Assembly: GCA_052389915.1 (NCBI GenBank)
Contig: JBQTHL010000012.1
Location: forward strand, 1 to 64,000
DNA from: Panacagrimonas sp052389915
Lineage (GTDB): Bacteria; Pseudomonadota; Gammaproteobacteria; Nevskiales; Nevskiaceae
Reading direction: 5' to 3'
DNA length: 64,000 nucleotides
Shown here in pieces: positions 42,906-50,654 of this stretch. Position 1 is the stretch's first letter, and each line of letters starts with the position of its first letter. Both the position numbers and the translations under genes were made by a program. The notes under the pieces are model-generated. The model worked only from the letters and a program-made list of their open reading frames with translations, was not told the origin of the DNA and did no database searches.

Positions 42906-45900
42906 TCAGGGGAACAGCGCGCCTCCAACAATCGGGAACCCGGGGTCGTTGCGGGTTTCCCAGTTGGCCGGGTCCTTCACCAGAACCGCGAACGCGGCGA
43001 GGTCTGAGCGATCCAGCGAGCCGGCGTAGCGCACGTTGTCGAAATCGAACTCGATGAAGCTTCCGGCCGCTGGCACTTCCGGCGGAATCTGGCCGGCCGC
43101 CGCGCGGATGTTGATGGCAGCCAGGAAACGATCGACGAAGACCATGCCTGCGACCGTCGGATTCAGAATCGTGCCCTGGAACGCGTAGTAAGTTTCCGCG
43201 CTCGGGCTGATGCCGCCGCCCGCGCCGTACAGGGTGCCCTTGTCCGTCGCCAGCGGGTCGGTCGCGACCGTGACGATGGTGCCCGCCGCGTAGGCCACGT
43301 CCGCCGTCCAGGTGAAGGCCGCCTCGTTGGCGGGGAAAGGTGAACCCGCGGTGTAGTTCTTGTCGGTGAACGCGATCTGCGTACCTGCTACGACGGCCTT
43401 GAGAATGACGAAGGCAAACGCATCCGGGGCGTCGGCATTGGCGGCCATGAACAGCACGTCGCCCGTGGCCAGGCTGGTGCCGCCGAAGAGGCTGCCGCTG
43501 GTGTTGATCGGGAAGGCGGTGGTGTCGTTGAGGCTCCAGTTGGCTGGATCCTTCACGCGCATCGCGAACGTCGCGAGGATCGAACGATCGAGCGAGCCGG
43601 CGTAGCGCGCGTTGTCGATGTTGAAGCTGATGAAGGCGCCCGCAGAGGTCAGTTCAGGCGGAATGTCTCCAGCGGCCGCACCCAGGTTGATCGCAGCGAG
43701 GAAGCGATCGACGGTGATCGCGCCCGCACCGGCGTTGGTGATAGTGCCCTGGAAGGCGTAGTAGGTTTCTGCGCTTGTGCTGATGCCGCCGCCGACCGCG
43801 CCGCTGACGATGGTTCCGCGATCGGTCGCCACCGGATCGGTGCGAAGCGTCACGATGGTGCCAGCCGGATAATCGACATCCGCCTGCCAGGTGAATGCGG
43901 CCTCGTTGGTTGGGAACGTCGGCGCTCCGGCGGTGTAGTCCTTGTCGGTGAACGCGATCTGGGTGCCCGCAACGACATCGCTCAGAATCACGAACGCAAT
44001 CGCATCGGTGGGGTCAGCGTTCGCGGCCATGAACACCACCTCGCCAGGATTGAGCATCGTGCCTCCGACCGGTGGCGGCATCGCCACACCAAACAGGCTG
44101 CCTTCGATGAGCGGGTAGCCCGCCTCGTTGTTGCGCTCCCAATTCGCGGGATTGCGCACCAGGGTGGCGAAGGCCACGAGGTCTGTGCGATCCAGCGAAC
44201 CGGCGTAACGGACGTTGTCGTTGGGGTCCGCGGCGAACTGGATGAACGAGCCCGCCGCGGTCAGTTCGGCCGGGATATCGCCAGCCGCGGGGCCGATGTT
44301 GATGGCCGCGATGAACCGATCGACTGTGATCTGCCCTGTGCCGGCATTGATGATCGAGCCCTGGAAGGCGTAGTAAGTCTCCCCGCCGCCGCCAACCCCG
44401 CCGGATGCGCCCACCGCCAAGCCCTTGTCGGCGAGCAAGGTATTGGGCTGGATGGTCACGATGGTGCCGGCCGGATAAGCCACGTTCGCGGTCCAGGTGA
44501 AGGCGGCTTCGTTGGTCGGGAACGTCGGACTCGACGCGCTGTAGTCCTTGTCGGTGAAACCGATCTGGGTGCCGGCTGCGACGTCGCGCAGCAGCACGAA
44601 GGCGAAGGCATCGACCTCGTCGGCATTGATGCCCATGAACAGCACGTCGCCGGCCGACAGCACCGTCGGCGGCGGGGCGCCCGGAGTGGCGGTGGTGAAG
44701 TTCAGCGCGTCGGGTCCGATCAGGCCGGCATATGCATTGCCGACCACGTCGCGGATCACGCCGCTGGCGATCTGCACGTTGTACGCGGTGCTGGGATTCA
44801 GCGGCGCGGCCGGGTTGATGTCCACCATGTTGCCGGCGAACGCGACCTGCGTGGTGTCGCCCACGGCGATGGTGCGCACGTCGCCGCCGGCGCCGGTGAT
44901 GACGATGCTGCCGACGCCGGGCGTGACGGGTTCGCTGAACGTCAGAACGACGCGGCTGGTGGCCACGGCCAGCGCGTTGTCGGCCGGCATCGTGCCGGTG
45001 AGGGTCGGCGGTACCGCCTCGTTGCGCGTGTTGAAGCTGGAGTTGACCGCCGGCGAGGGTCGATTGCCCGCTGTCGCGAGAACCAGCCCGGCCGGCGCCG
45101 TCAGCGTGTATGCCGTTCCGGGCATCAGGTCGGCGGTCGGATTGATGTGAATGGTGGAGCCGGCGATGCGAATCTGGTCGATGTCGCCGATGGCGATGGT
45201 GCGCGTATCGCCGCCGCCGCTGATGACGATATTGCCGGTGCCGGCAACGACCGGCTCGGCGAAACCGAGATACACATTGCTGCCGGTACCAACCTCGGTG
45301 GAGCTCGTGGTCGGCGTGTAAACCCAGAGCTGTGGCTTGCCCGCGCCGCCGCCGAGTTCGTTGGATACGTACAGCACGTTGTTCTCGTCGGCGGTGACGC
45401 CTTCGTGTTGCGCCGGCAGACCCACGTCCAGGCGACTCAGAATCTTGCCGCTTCGATCCATCTTCAGCAGCACGCCGGACTCCTGGCTCAGCACCAGCAG
45501 ATGGCCGTAGTCGGGCGCCGCCGAAGGCAGGGTGTTCGACAGCGCGTACACGTCGCCGAAATCGACGGCGCCGGCAAGCGCGGGATCAAACAGGTTGGTC
45601 GAATTCTCGGTTGTCGGCGAACCGTTGGTGGCAGTACCGGCGGCGAAATTGATGCCGGTCTGGAAAATGCCGAGCGGGGTTTTCTCCTTGACCAGGATGA
45701 AGCCGCCGGTCAGCGGATCGAAGGAAATACCTTCGAGCCCGATGTTGCCGATGGTGGTGCCGAGCTTGACCGTCTGAACGGCTGCCGGGCTCAGCGTCGT
45801 ACCGGGTACGTAGGTAAACCGATCGACCTCGCGCAGGCGCTCTTCGGCGGCTGCGAACTGCCCACCGCCAAGGTATGTGATCCCTTCCGGATCGCTTACC

Positions 45901-46376
45901 AGATCGGCAGCGAAGCTCATCGTGTCGATGAAAACGCCGGTGCGGCTGACCTGGAACACCGAGGTGCCGTGATCGCCGAGCAGGAACAGCGTGCCGGTAT
46001 CGCGGTTGTAGGTGACCGCCGAGGTTTCGGCGCCGAGCAGGTTGGCACCGGTACCCACGGGTAGGTCGTAACGCGCGGTCAGCGTGTAATTGGCCAGGTC
46101 CAGCGAGTTCTGCGGCGCGGTGAACGACACGCCGGGCGCAGCTACCGGGATGGGCGGCGGTGGCGGCGGAGGGGGGCATGCCAGCGGGAAAACGATGTTC
46201 GGGCAAGCCTGGGGCGGGAACAGGAACGGCAGCAGCACTTGCAGCGGCCGCAGGAGGAACGACAGCAGCGGTCGATTCGGCAGCAGCGGCTGAAACGGCA
46301 GCGCGGCCTGCGCGACCTGCACGTTCAGAACGGATGCCGCCAGCAAGGCCAGCGACAGTGACTTGATCGACTTCAT
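42906..46376 (-). CDS. Large secreted multidomain protein with triple repeat
   Basis: A 1156-residue exported protein. Signal peptide about 1-25 (ending VAQAA), then a hydrophobic, proline-rich stretch with an eight-proline run. Residues about 90-380 look like a SdiA-regulated/esterase-like-phytase beta-propeller (TYNRDTGTLFLLGDHGTSVF; GLEGISFDPLTGG; HEGVTADENNVLYVSNELGG). Two Ig-like SbsA-type modules follow (FSEPVTPGVGSIVITGAGGD; INPAAPLNPSTAYNVQI). The C-terminal half is three about 195-residue repeats, each starting with a variant of GDVLFMAANADAPDAFAFV. The protein ends without an anchoring motif. Probably a surface or extracellular protein. Confidence 0.85.
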   Translation of the reverse strand: MKSIKSLSLALLAASVLNVQVAQAALPFQPLLPNRPLLSFLLRPLQVLLPFLFPPQACPNIVFPLACPPPPPPPPIPVAAPGVSFTAPQNSLDLANYTLTARYDLPVGTGANLLGAETSAVTYNRDTGTLFLLGDHGTSVFQVSRTGVFIDTMSFAADLVSDPEGITYLGGGQFAAAEERLREVDRFTYVPGTTLSPAAVQTVKLGTTIGNIGLEGISFDPLTGGFILVKEKTPLGIFQTGINFAAGTATNGSPTTENSTNLFDPALAGAVDFGDVYALSNTLPSAAPDYGHLLVLSQESGVLLKMDRSGKILSRLDVGLPAQHEGVTADENNVLYVSNELGGGAGKPQLWVYTPTTSSTEVGTGSNVYLGFAEPVVAGTGNIVISGGGDTRTIAIGDIDQIRIAGSTIHINPTADLMPGTAYTLTAPAGLVLATAGNRPSPAVNSSFNTRNEAVPPTLTGTMPADNALAVATSRVVLTFSEPVTPGVGSIVITGAGGDVRTIAVGDTTQVAFAGNMVDINPAAPLNPSTAYNVQIASGVIRDVVGNAYAGLIGPDALNFTTATPGAPPPTVLSAGDVLFMGINADEVDAFAFVLLRDVAAGTQIGFTDKDYSASSPTFPTNEAAFTWTANVAYPAGTIVTIQPNTLLADKGLAVGASGGVGGGGETYYAFQGSIINAGTGQITVDRFIAAINIGPAAGDIPAELTAAGSFIQFAADPNDNVRYAGSLDRTDLVAFATLVRNPANWERNNEAGYPLIEGSLFGVAMPPPVGGTMLNPGEVVFMAANADPTDAIAFVILSDVVAGTQIAFTDKDYTAGAPTFPTNEAAFTWQADVDYPAGTIVTLRTDPVATDRGTIVSGAVGGGISTSAETYYAFQGTITNAGAGAITVDRFLAAINLGAAAGDIPPELTSAGAFISFNIDNARYAGSLDRSILATFAMRVKDPANWSLNDTTAFPINTSGSLFGGTSLATGDVLFMAANADAPDAFAFVILKAVVAGTQIAFTDKNYTAGSPFPANEAAFTWTADVAYAAGTIVTVATDPLATDKGTLYGAGGGISPSAETYYAFQGTILNPTVAGMVFVDRFLAAINIRAAAGQIPPEVPAAGSFIEFDFDNVRYAGSLDRSDLAAFAVLVKDPANWETRNDPGFPIVGGALFP

Positions 46377-46516
46377 CTTCGGATCCCCAGAGAGTGGCTC
46401 TGCGATCACGAGGAAGTGCGATCGCCCAGAGCGCCGCGGAGGATGGCGAAGCTATGTGACGCGACGACGACAGGGGGATGACAGTGCCTCGCCTACACCG
46501 TCATGTCGAAACGGCT

Positions 46517-47545
46517 TCAGGGGCAGGGAATCGTGTGCCGCTTGTGAATCGACTCGATCTCCTGCACGACGTCCTTCGACAGCTTGAGCGTGTGCGTGGC
46601 GATGTTGCTGCGCAGTTGCTCCATCGTCGTCGCGCCGATGATGGTGCTGGTCATGAACGGCCGCGTGTTGACGAACGCGAGCGCCATCTGCGCCGGGTCG
46701 AGCCCGTGTTTCCTGGCCAGCGCAACGTATGCGGCGGTGGCCGCTTCGGCACTTTCGTTGGAATAGCGCGAGAAGCGCTGGAACAGAGTCACGCGCCCGT
46801 CGGCCGGACGCGCGCCGCCCAGGTACTTGCCGCTCAGCACACCGAAAGCCATCGGCGAATACGCGAGCAACGCGATGTTTTCACGGTGCACGAATTCGGC
46901 TAGACCAATCTCGAAACTGCGGTTGAGCAGGCTGTAGGGATTTTGGATCGAGGCGATGCGCGGCAACTTTTTCTCGCGCGAAAGCCGCAGGTATTCGCTC
47001 ACGCCCCAGGGCGTTTCGTTGGAGAGGCCGACGTGGCGCACCTTGCCCAGTTTCACCAGTTCCTCCAGCGCGCCCAGGGTTTCCTCTATCGGAGTCGATT
47101 GGGTGTGGGTGTGCTCGTATCCCAGGCGGCCGAAGTAATTGGTCGGGCGCTCGGGCCAGTGAACCTGGTACAGGTCGATGTAATCGGTTTGCAGGCGTCG
47201 CAGGTTGTCGTCGCAGGCCGAGAGCACGGACTTGCGATCCAGCCGCGACCCGCCACGCAGATAGCTCTGGCCGGGTCCGCTGACCTTGGTCGCCATCACG
47301 ATGTCCTTGCGCTTAGCCCTCTTCTTGAACCAGGTGCCGATGTACTGCTCGGTGCGTCCCTGGGTCTCGGCCTTGGGCGGCACCGGGTACATCTCGGCGG
47401 CGTCGAAGAAGTTGACGCCCTGGCTCACGGCGTAGTCCATCTGTTCGTGCGCCTCGGCCTCGGTGTTCTGCTCGCCCCAGGTCATGGTGCCGAGGCAGAT
47501 CGGGCTGACTTTGAGTTCGGTGTTTCCGAGTGTGCGAAGTTCCAT
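46517..47545 (-). CDS. Aldo/keto reductase, Tas-like
   Basis: A 342-residue NADPH-dependent aldo/keto reductase of the Tas group. Signatures: MELRTLGNTELKVSPICLGT, the catalytic region FFDAAEMYPVPPKAETQGRT with Asp and Tyr, VHWPERPTNYFG and the coenzyme loop IIGATTMEQLRSNI. The insertion PVPPKAETQGRTEQYIG is typical of Tas. The substrate is unknown. It lies 9 bp downstream of the phosphoribulokinase gene, in the same run. Confidence 0.92.
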   Translation of the reverse strand: MELRTLGNTELKVSPICLGTMTWGEQNTEAEAHEQMDYAVSQGVNFFDAAEMYPVPPKAETQGRTEQYIGTWFKKRAKRKDIVMATKVSGPGQSYLRGGSRLDRKSVLSACDDNLRRLQTDYIDLYQVHWPERPTNYFGRLGYEHTHTQSTPIEETLGALEELVKLGKVRHVGLSNETPWGVSEYLRLSREKKLPRIASIQNPYSLLNRSFEIGLAEFVHRENIALLAYSPMAFGVLSGKYLGGARPADGRVTLFQRFSRYSNESAEAATAAYVALARKHGLDPAQMALAFVNTRPFMTSTIIGATTMEQLRSNIATHTLKLSKDVVQEIESIHKRHTIPCP

Positions 47546-47555
47546 TGGCGGTTTT

Positions 47556-48446
47556 TCAGGAGCGGGCGCCGATAGCGCGGCGACGGTTGTGGGACAGGGT
47601 TTCGATGGCCGGTGCGAGAATCAATTCCATCGCCCGTTCCATCGCGATTCCGGGAACGACCAGGGTTGCTGCGTTGGATTTGTAGGCGCCGCGGATCGCG
47701 CGCGCCAGACCGTCGAGGTCCGAGCGCAGCCGCGTGCCTTCGTTGAAATGCATCACCACCAGGCTTTCTTCGGCGGACGGAATCTCTCGCACCATGAACG
47801 GATTGGACGTATCCACCAGCGGCACTCGCTGGAAATTCACGTCGGTGCGCGAAAACTGCGGCGTGATGTGGTTCACGTAATCGGGCATGCGGCGCAGGAT
47901 GGTGGCCATCACATCCTCCGGCAGATGCCCGCGCTGGTCTGTGTCGCGCCTAATCTTCTGAATCCATTCCAGGTTGATCACCGGCACCACGCCGATCAGC
48001 AGATCCATGTGGCTCGCGATATCGGCCTCTTCACCCGCGTAGCCACCGTGAAGGCCTTCGTAGAACAGCACGTCGGTGCCGGCCGGCAGGCGCTCCCAGG
48101 GGGTGAACGTGCCGACCGCCTGGCCCGCGGCCTTGGCCTCGGCTTCGGTATGCAGGTAGCGTCGCACCACGCCCGTGCCCTTATCGCCGTACTCGCGTAG
48201 CAGCGATTCGAGTCGGTCCAGATGATTTCCGCCGGGGCCGAACAGCGAGAAGTTTTCGCCACGGATGCGCGCCCGCTCGATGGCTTTCTTGTTGCCGTCG
48301 CGGTCGTACGCGTGAAACGCATCACCCTCGACGACGGCGGCCTTCAGACCCAGCGCGGCGAACAGGCGGCGGAACACGGCCATGGCCGCGCTGGTGCCCG
48401 CGCCGGACGAACCGGTGACGCCAAGAATGGGATGTGCCGCAGACAT
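47556..48446 (-). CDS. prkB: Phosphoribulokinase, class I
   Basis: A 296-residue class I phosphoribulokinase-type P-loop protein: GVTGSSGAGTS near residues 9-19, EGDAFHAYDR, HTEAEAKAAGQAVGTFTPWE, and VLFYEGLHGGY. This short bacterial form phosphorylates ribulose-5-phosphate to the RuBisCO substrate, but no RuBisCO gene is within the window. PrkB-like genes also occur in heterotrophs, so activity and pathway cannot be assumed. Lies downstream of trmB after about 80 bp. Confidence 0.9.
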   Translation of the reverse strand: MSAAHPILGVTGSSGAGTSAAMAVFRRLFAALGLKAAVVEGDAFHAYDRDGNKKAIERARIRGENFSLFGPGGNHLDRLESLLREYGDKGTGVVRRYLHTEAEAKAAGQAVGTFTPWERLPAGTDVLFYEGLHGGYAGEEADIASHMDLLIGVVPVINLEWIQKIRRDTDQRGHLPEDVMATILRRMPDYVNHITPQFSRTDVNFQRVPLVDTSNPFMVREIPSAEESLVVMHFNEGTRLRSDLDGLARAIRGAYKSNAATLVVPGIAMERAMELILAPAIETLSHNRRRAIGARS

Positions 48447-48528
48447 CGGACGCGGTCAGCTCTTAGAACGAGGGGAAGGGTTCATCATTTACCACGGCCC
48501 GATGACAGCCGTCGATTGGGGCTTTTCT

Positions 48529-49236
48529 TCAGGCTCGCTTGTAAGCCAGATCGAAGACCGCGTGACCCAGGCGTTCGCCGCGAGCCTCGAAGCGCGTGAC
48601 GGGACGAGAGCCGGGTCGCGCAACGAAGGTCCTGTGGGCGGAAAGATTTTCCAGACCCGGCTCGGCATTGCACACCTCGCGCATCTGCTCGGCGTAATGC
48701 GCCCAGTCCGTCGCCAGGTGCAGCACGCCTCCGCGCGCGAGCCGTTCGCAAACCAGGCGCACGAAATCCTGCTGAATCAGTCTCCGCTTGTGATGCCGCG
48801 TCTTGTGCCAGGGATCGGGGAATTCGACGATGACCTCAAGGAGCGAGTCGGGCGCGATCTGTTCGCGCAGCACTTCGACGGCATCGCGCGTCATGACGCG
48901 CACGTTGTTCAAGCCGTGTTGTTCCACCTGCGACAGCAGGCGACCGACACCGGGACGGTGCACTTCAACGCCGAGATGATTCATTTCCGGACGCGCCATA
49001 GCTCGCGCCATCAGGGCATCGCCGTTGCCGAAGCCGATCTCGAAACAGGTCGGCGCTGCTCGGCCGAATGCCGCGTCGAGGTCTATCGCCACACCGATAT
49101 GATCCAGCGAGAAGCGTGGCGCGAGTCGGTCGAGCGCATCGCGCTGGCCGTGGGTGAGCCGGCCTTCGCGACGCACGAAGCTGCGGATGCGCCGATGCTC
49201 GGGCGGCGCCGGAATTTCGGCGTCGGGTGGGTTCAA
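48529..49236 (-). CDS. trmB: tRNA (guanine-N7-)-methyltransferase
   Basis: Methylates G46 in the tRNA variable loop using S-adenosylmethionine. 235 residues. Motif I is FEIGFGNGDAL and the family-defining loop is VEFPDPWHKTRHHKRRLIQ. No ATG or GTG fits the N terminus; a TTG at 49236, overlapping the thiG stop region, gives SLNPPDAEIP-like sequence and a normal length, with CTG at 49242 as an alternative. The overlap indicates coupling to thiG. Confidence 0.9.
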   Translation of the reverse strand: MNPPDAEIPAPPEHRRIRSFVRREGRLTHGQRDALDRLAPRFSLDHIGVAIDLDAAFGRAAPTCFEIGFGNGDALMARAMARPEMNHLGVEVHRPGVGRLLSQVEQHGLNNVRVMTRDAVEVLREQIAPDSLLEVIVEFPDPWHKTRHHKRRLIQQDFVRLVCERLARGGVLHLATDWAHYAEQMREVCNAEPGLENLSAHRTFVARPGSRPVTRFEARGERLGHAVFDLAYKRA

Positions 49237-49238
49237 GC

Positions 49239-50027
49239 TCAGCCCACCAGCCCGTCGACCGGCGAGGACGCGGACGCAAAGCGCCGACGCGGCATCCGTC
49301 CCGCGCGGAATGCTTCGCGGCCCGCAACGATCGCGTGCTTCATCGCGCTGGCCATCAGCACTGGATCCTTCGCTTCCGCAATCGCGGTGTTCATGAGCAC
49401 CCCGTCGCAACCCAGCTCCATCGCGATGGCCGCGTCGCTGGCGGTGCCCACGCCGGCATCGACGATGATCGGCACCTTGGCGTTCTCGACGATGGTGAGA
49501 ATGTTGTAACGATTCTGGATGCCCAGGCCCGAGCCGATGGGTGCGGCCAGCGGCATCACAGCGACGCAGCCGATTTCTTCGAGACGCTTGCACAGGATCG
49601 GATCGTCGGTGCAGTACACCATCACCTCGAAGCCGTCCTTGACCAGGATGCGCGCCGCATCCAGCGTGGCAGTGACGTCGGGGTACAGAGTCCTGGCGTC
49701 GCCCAGCACTTCCAGTTTCACCAGGCGATGGCCGTCGAGCAGCTCACGTGCGAGACGACAGGTGCGTACAGCATCGTCCGCGGTGTAGCACCCGGCGGTG
49801 TTGGGCAGGATGGTGTAGCGGCTGGGCGGAATGACGTCGAGCAGATTGGGCTCACTGGCGTTCTGACCGATGTTGGTCCGGCGCACCGCCACGGTCACGA
49901 TCTGCGCGCCGCTGGCCTCGATGGCCGCGCGCGTCTGCTCCAGCGACTTGTATTTGCCGGTGCCCACGAGCAGCCGCGAGTCGTAGGGCTTGCCTGCCAC
50001 AAAAAGAGAATCCGGTGAAGTCTGCAA
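49239..50027 (-). CDS. thiG: Thiazole synthase
   Basis: Forms the thiazole phosphate ring of thiamine using the sulfur carried as thiocarboxylate on ThiS. 262 residues if the TTG at 50027 is used. Motifs: SRLLVGTGKYKSLEQTRAAI, IEASGAQIVTVAVRRTN, the Schiff-base lysine in LVKLEVLGD and VPIIVDAGVGTASDAAIAME. No ATG is available at the N terminus; a GTG at 50000 would give 253 residues. Lies 32 bp after thiS. Confidence 0.93.
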   Translation of the reverse strand: MQTSPDSLFVAGKPYDSRLLVGTGKYKSLEQTRAAIEASGAQIVTVAVRRTNIGQNASEPNLLDVIPPSRYTILPNTAGCYTADDAVRTCRLARELLDGHRLVKLEVLGDARTLYPDVTATLDAARILVKDGFEVMVYCTDDPILCKRLEEIGCVAVMPLAAPIGSGLGIQNRYNILTIVENAKVPIIVDAGVGTASDAAIAMELGCDGVLMNTAIAEAKDPVLMASAMKHAIVAGREAFRAGRMPRRRFASASSPVDGLVG

Positions 50028-50059
50028 GGTTGTTCTCGACGTCTGCGTAAAGGGAACGG

Positions 50060-50260
50060 TCAGCCGCCGCCGACGGCCTGCACCACTTCGATCCGGTCGC
50101 CCTCGTTCAGCGCGACCTGGGAATGCTGTGAGCGCGGAACGATCTCGCCGTTCAATTCCACGGCAAAGCGCTTCGCGCCGAGCCGAAGGCTGTCGATCAG
50201 AATCGACAGGGTCGGGGTGCCGGCAAGTTCGAGAGAAGAACCGTTGACGAAGAGGCGCAT
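50060..50260 (-). CDS. thiS: ThiS sulfur-carrier protein
   Basis: A 66-residue ubiquitin-like sulfur carrier for thiazole synthesis, ending in the functional Gly-Gly (VVQAVGGG). The core LNGEIVPRSQHSQVALNEGD is typical. It is first in thiS-thiG-trmB. No clear ribosome-binding site is seen; a perfect 8-bp hairpin lies five bases before the ATG. Confidence 0.92.
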   Translation of the reverse strand: MRLFVNGSSLELAGTPTLSILIDSLRLGAKRFAVELNGEIVPRSQHSQVALNEGDRIEVVQAVGGG

Positions 50261-50265
50261 CGGAG

Positions 50266-50290
50266 GCGCAGTCTAAATCTTTGACTGCGC
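50266..50290 (-). promoter_or_regulatory. Perfect hairpin immediately before thiS
   Basis: On the + strand GCGCAGTC (50266-50273) and GACTGCGC (50283-50290) flank a 9-nt loop; on the transcribed strand the loop is AAAGATTTA. It ends five bases before the thiS ATG, where a ribosome-binding site would lie, and no Shine-Dalgarno is visible. It may modulate thiS translation. It lacks the conserved TPP-riboswitch features and should not be called one. Confidence 0.45.
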
Positions 50291-50342
50291 GCTTCGCGAC
50301 GCCCTTCACCCGCGAGCCTCAAGCGGGTACGCTGCACCTCGC

Positions 50343-50416
50343 GCGGGTGTAGTTCAATGGTAGAACCGAAGCTTCCCAAGCTTCAGGCGTGGGTTCGATT
50401 CCCATCACCCGCTCCA
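50343..50416 (+). tRNA. tRNA-Gly(CCC)
   Basis: A 74-nt cloverleaf including encoded CCA. Acceptor arms GCGGGTG/CACCCGC, D arm GTTC..GAAC, anticodon stem GAAGC/GCTTC with loop TTCCCAA (anticodon CCC, reading GGG), variable region AGGCG and T arm TGGG TTCGATT CCCA. A tyrosine recombinase gene follows 238 bp downstream, so the 3' part of this gene is probably the island attachment site. Confidence 0.95.
50395..50416 (+). other. Probable attachment site (tRNA 3' end)
   Basis: The 3' end of tRNA-Gly (T loop to CCA) is the usual core for integrases of this type, and the integrase gene starts just downstream and reads away from it. The second copy expected at the other end of the island was not found in the remaining 13.6 kb, so the partner site probably lies beyond 64000. 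Exact core limits are unknown. Confidence 0.5.
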
Positions 50417-50425
50417 CTTCAACTT

Positions 50426-50549
50426 TCCATGGGGTTCCGAGGACATCCATGGAGGTTTGCAAGTGATTGTCACGGTTCAGATCTTTAAAAATCTCTGATC
50501 CAGTGACATCCAGCGAAAACCACTGACGACCGGTACAAACTGGTACAAA
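50426..50549. promoter_or_regulatory. Palindrome and direct repeats between att and int
   Basis: TCCATGG (50426-50432) and CCATGGA (50447-50453) form a 7-bp stem. GGTACAAA occurs twice, at 50532-50539 and 50542-50549, spaced by exactly one helical turn. Direct repeats of this kind near att are typical of integrase arm-binding sites; that role is inferred. The integrase RBS CAGGAG lies at 50641-50646. Confidence 0.45.
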
Positions 50550-50654
50550 AAGTGGCCCAAACAATGTGCTGAGTTCCCACTCCGCATTGTCGCTGGGAGA
50601 GCCAGGGTCCGATCGGGAACCTCGCATCCAACTCGCTTTTCAGGAGTTGGGCAC

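Noticed and set aside
47556..48446. Calvin-cycle gene cluster
   Set aside because: Only the phosphoribulokinase gene is present; neighbours are thiamine, tRNA modification and an aldo/keto reductase.
50261..50342. TPP riboswitch upstream of thiS
   Set aside because: The leader is only about 80 bp to the divergent tRNA and lacks the conserved THI-box segments; only a simple hairpin is present.
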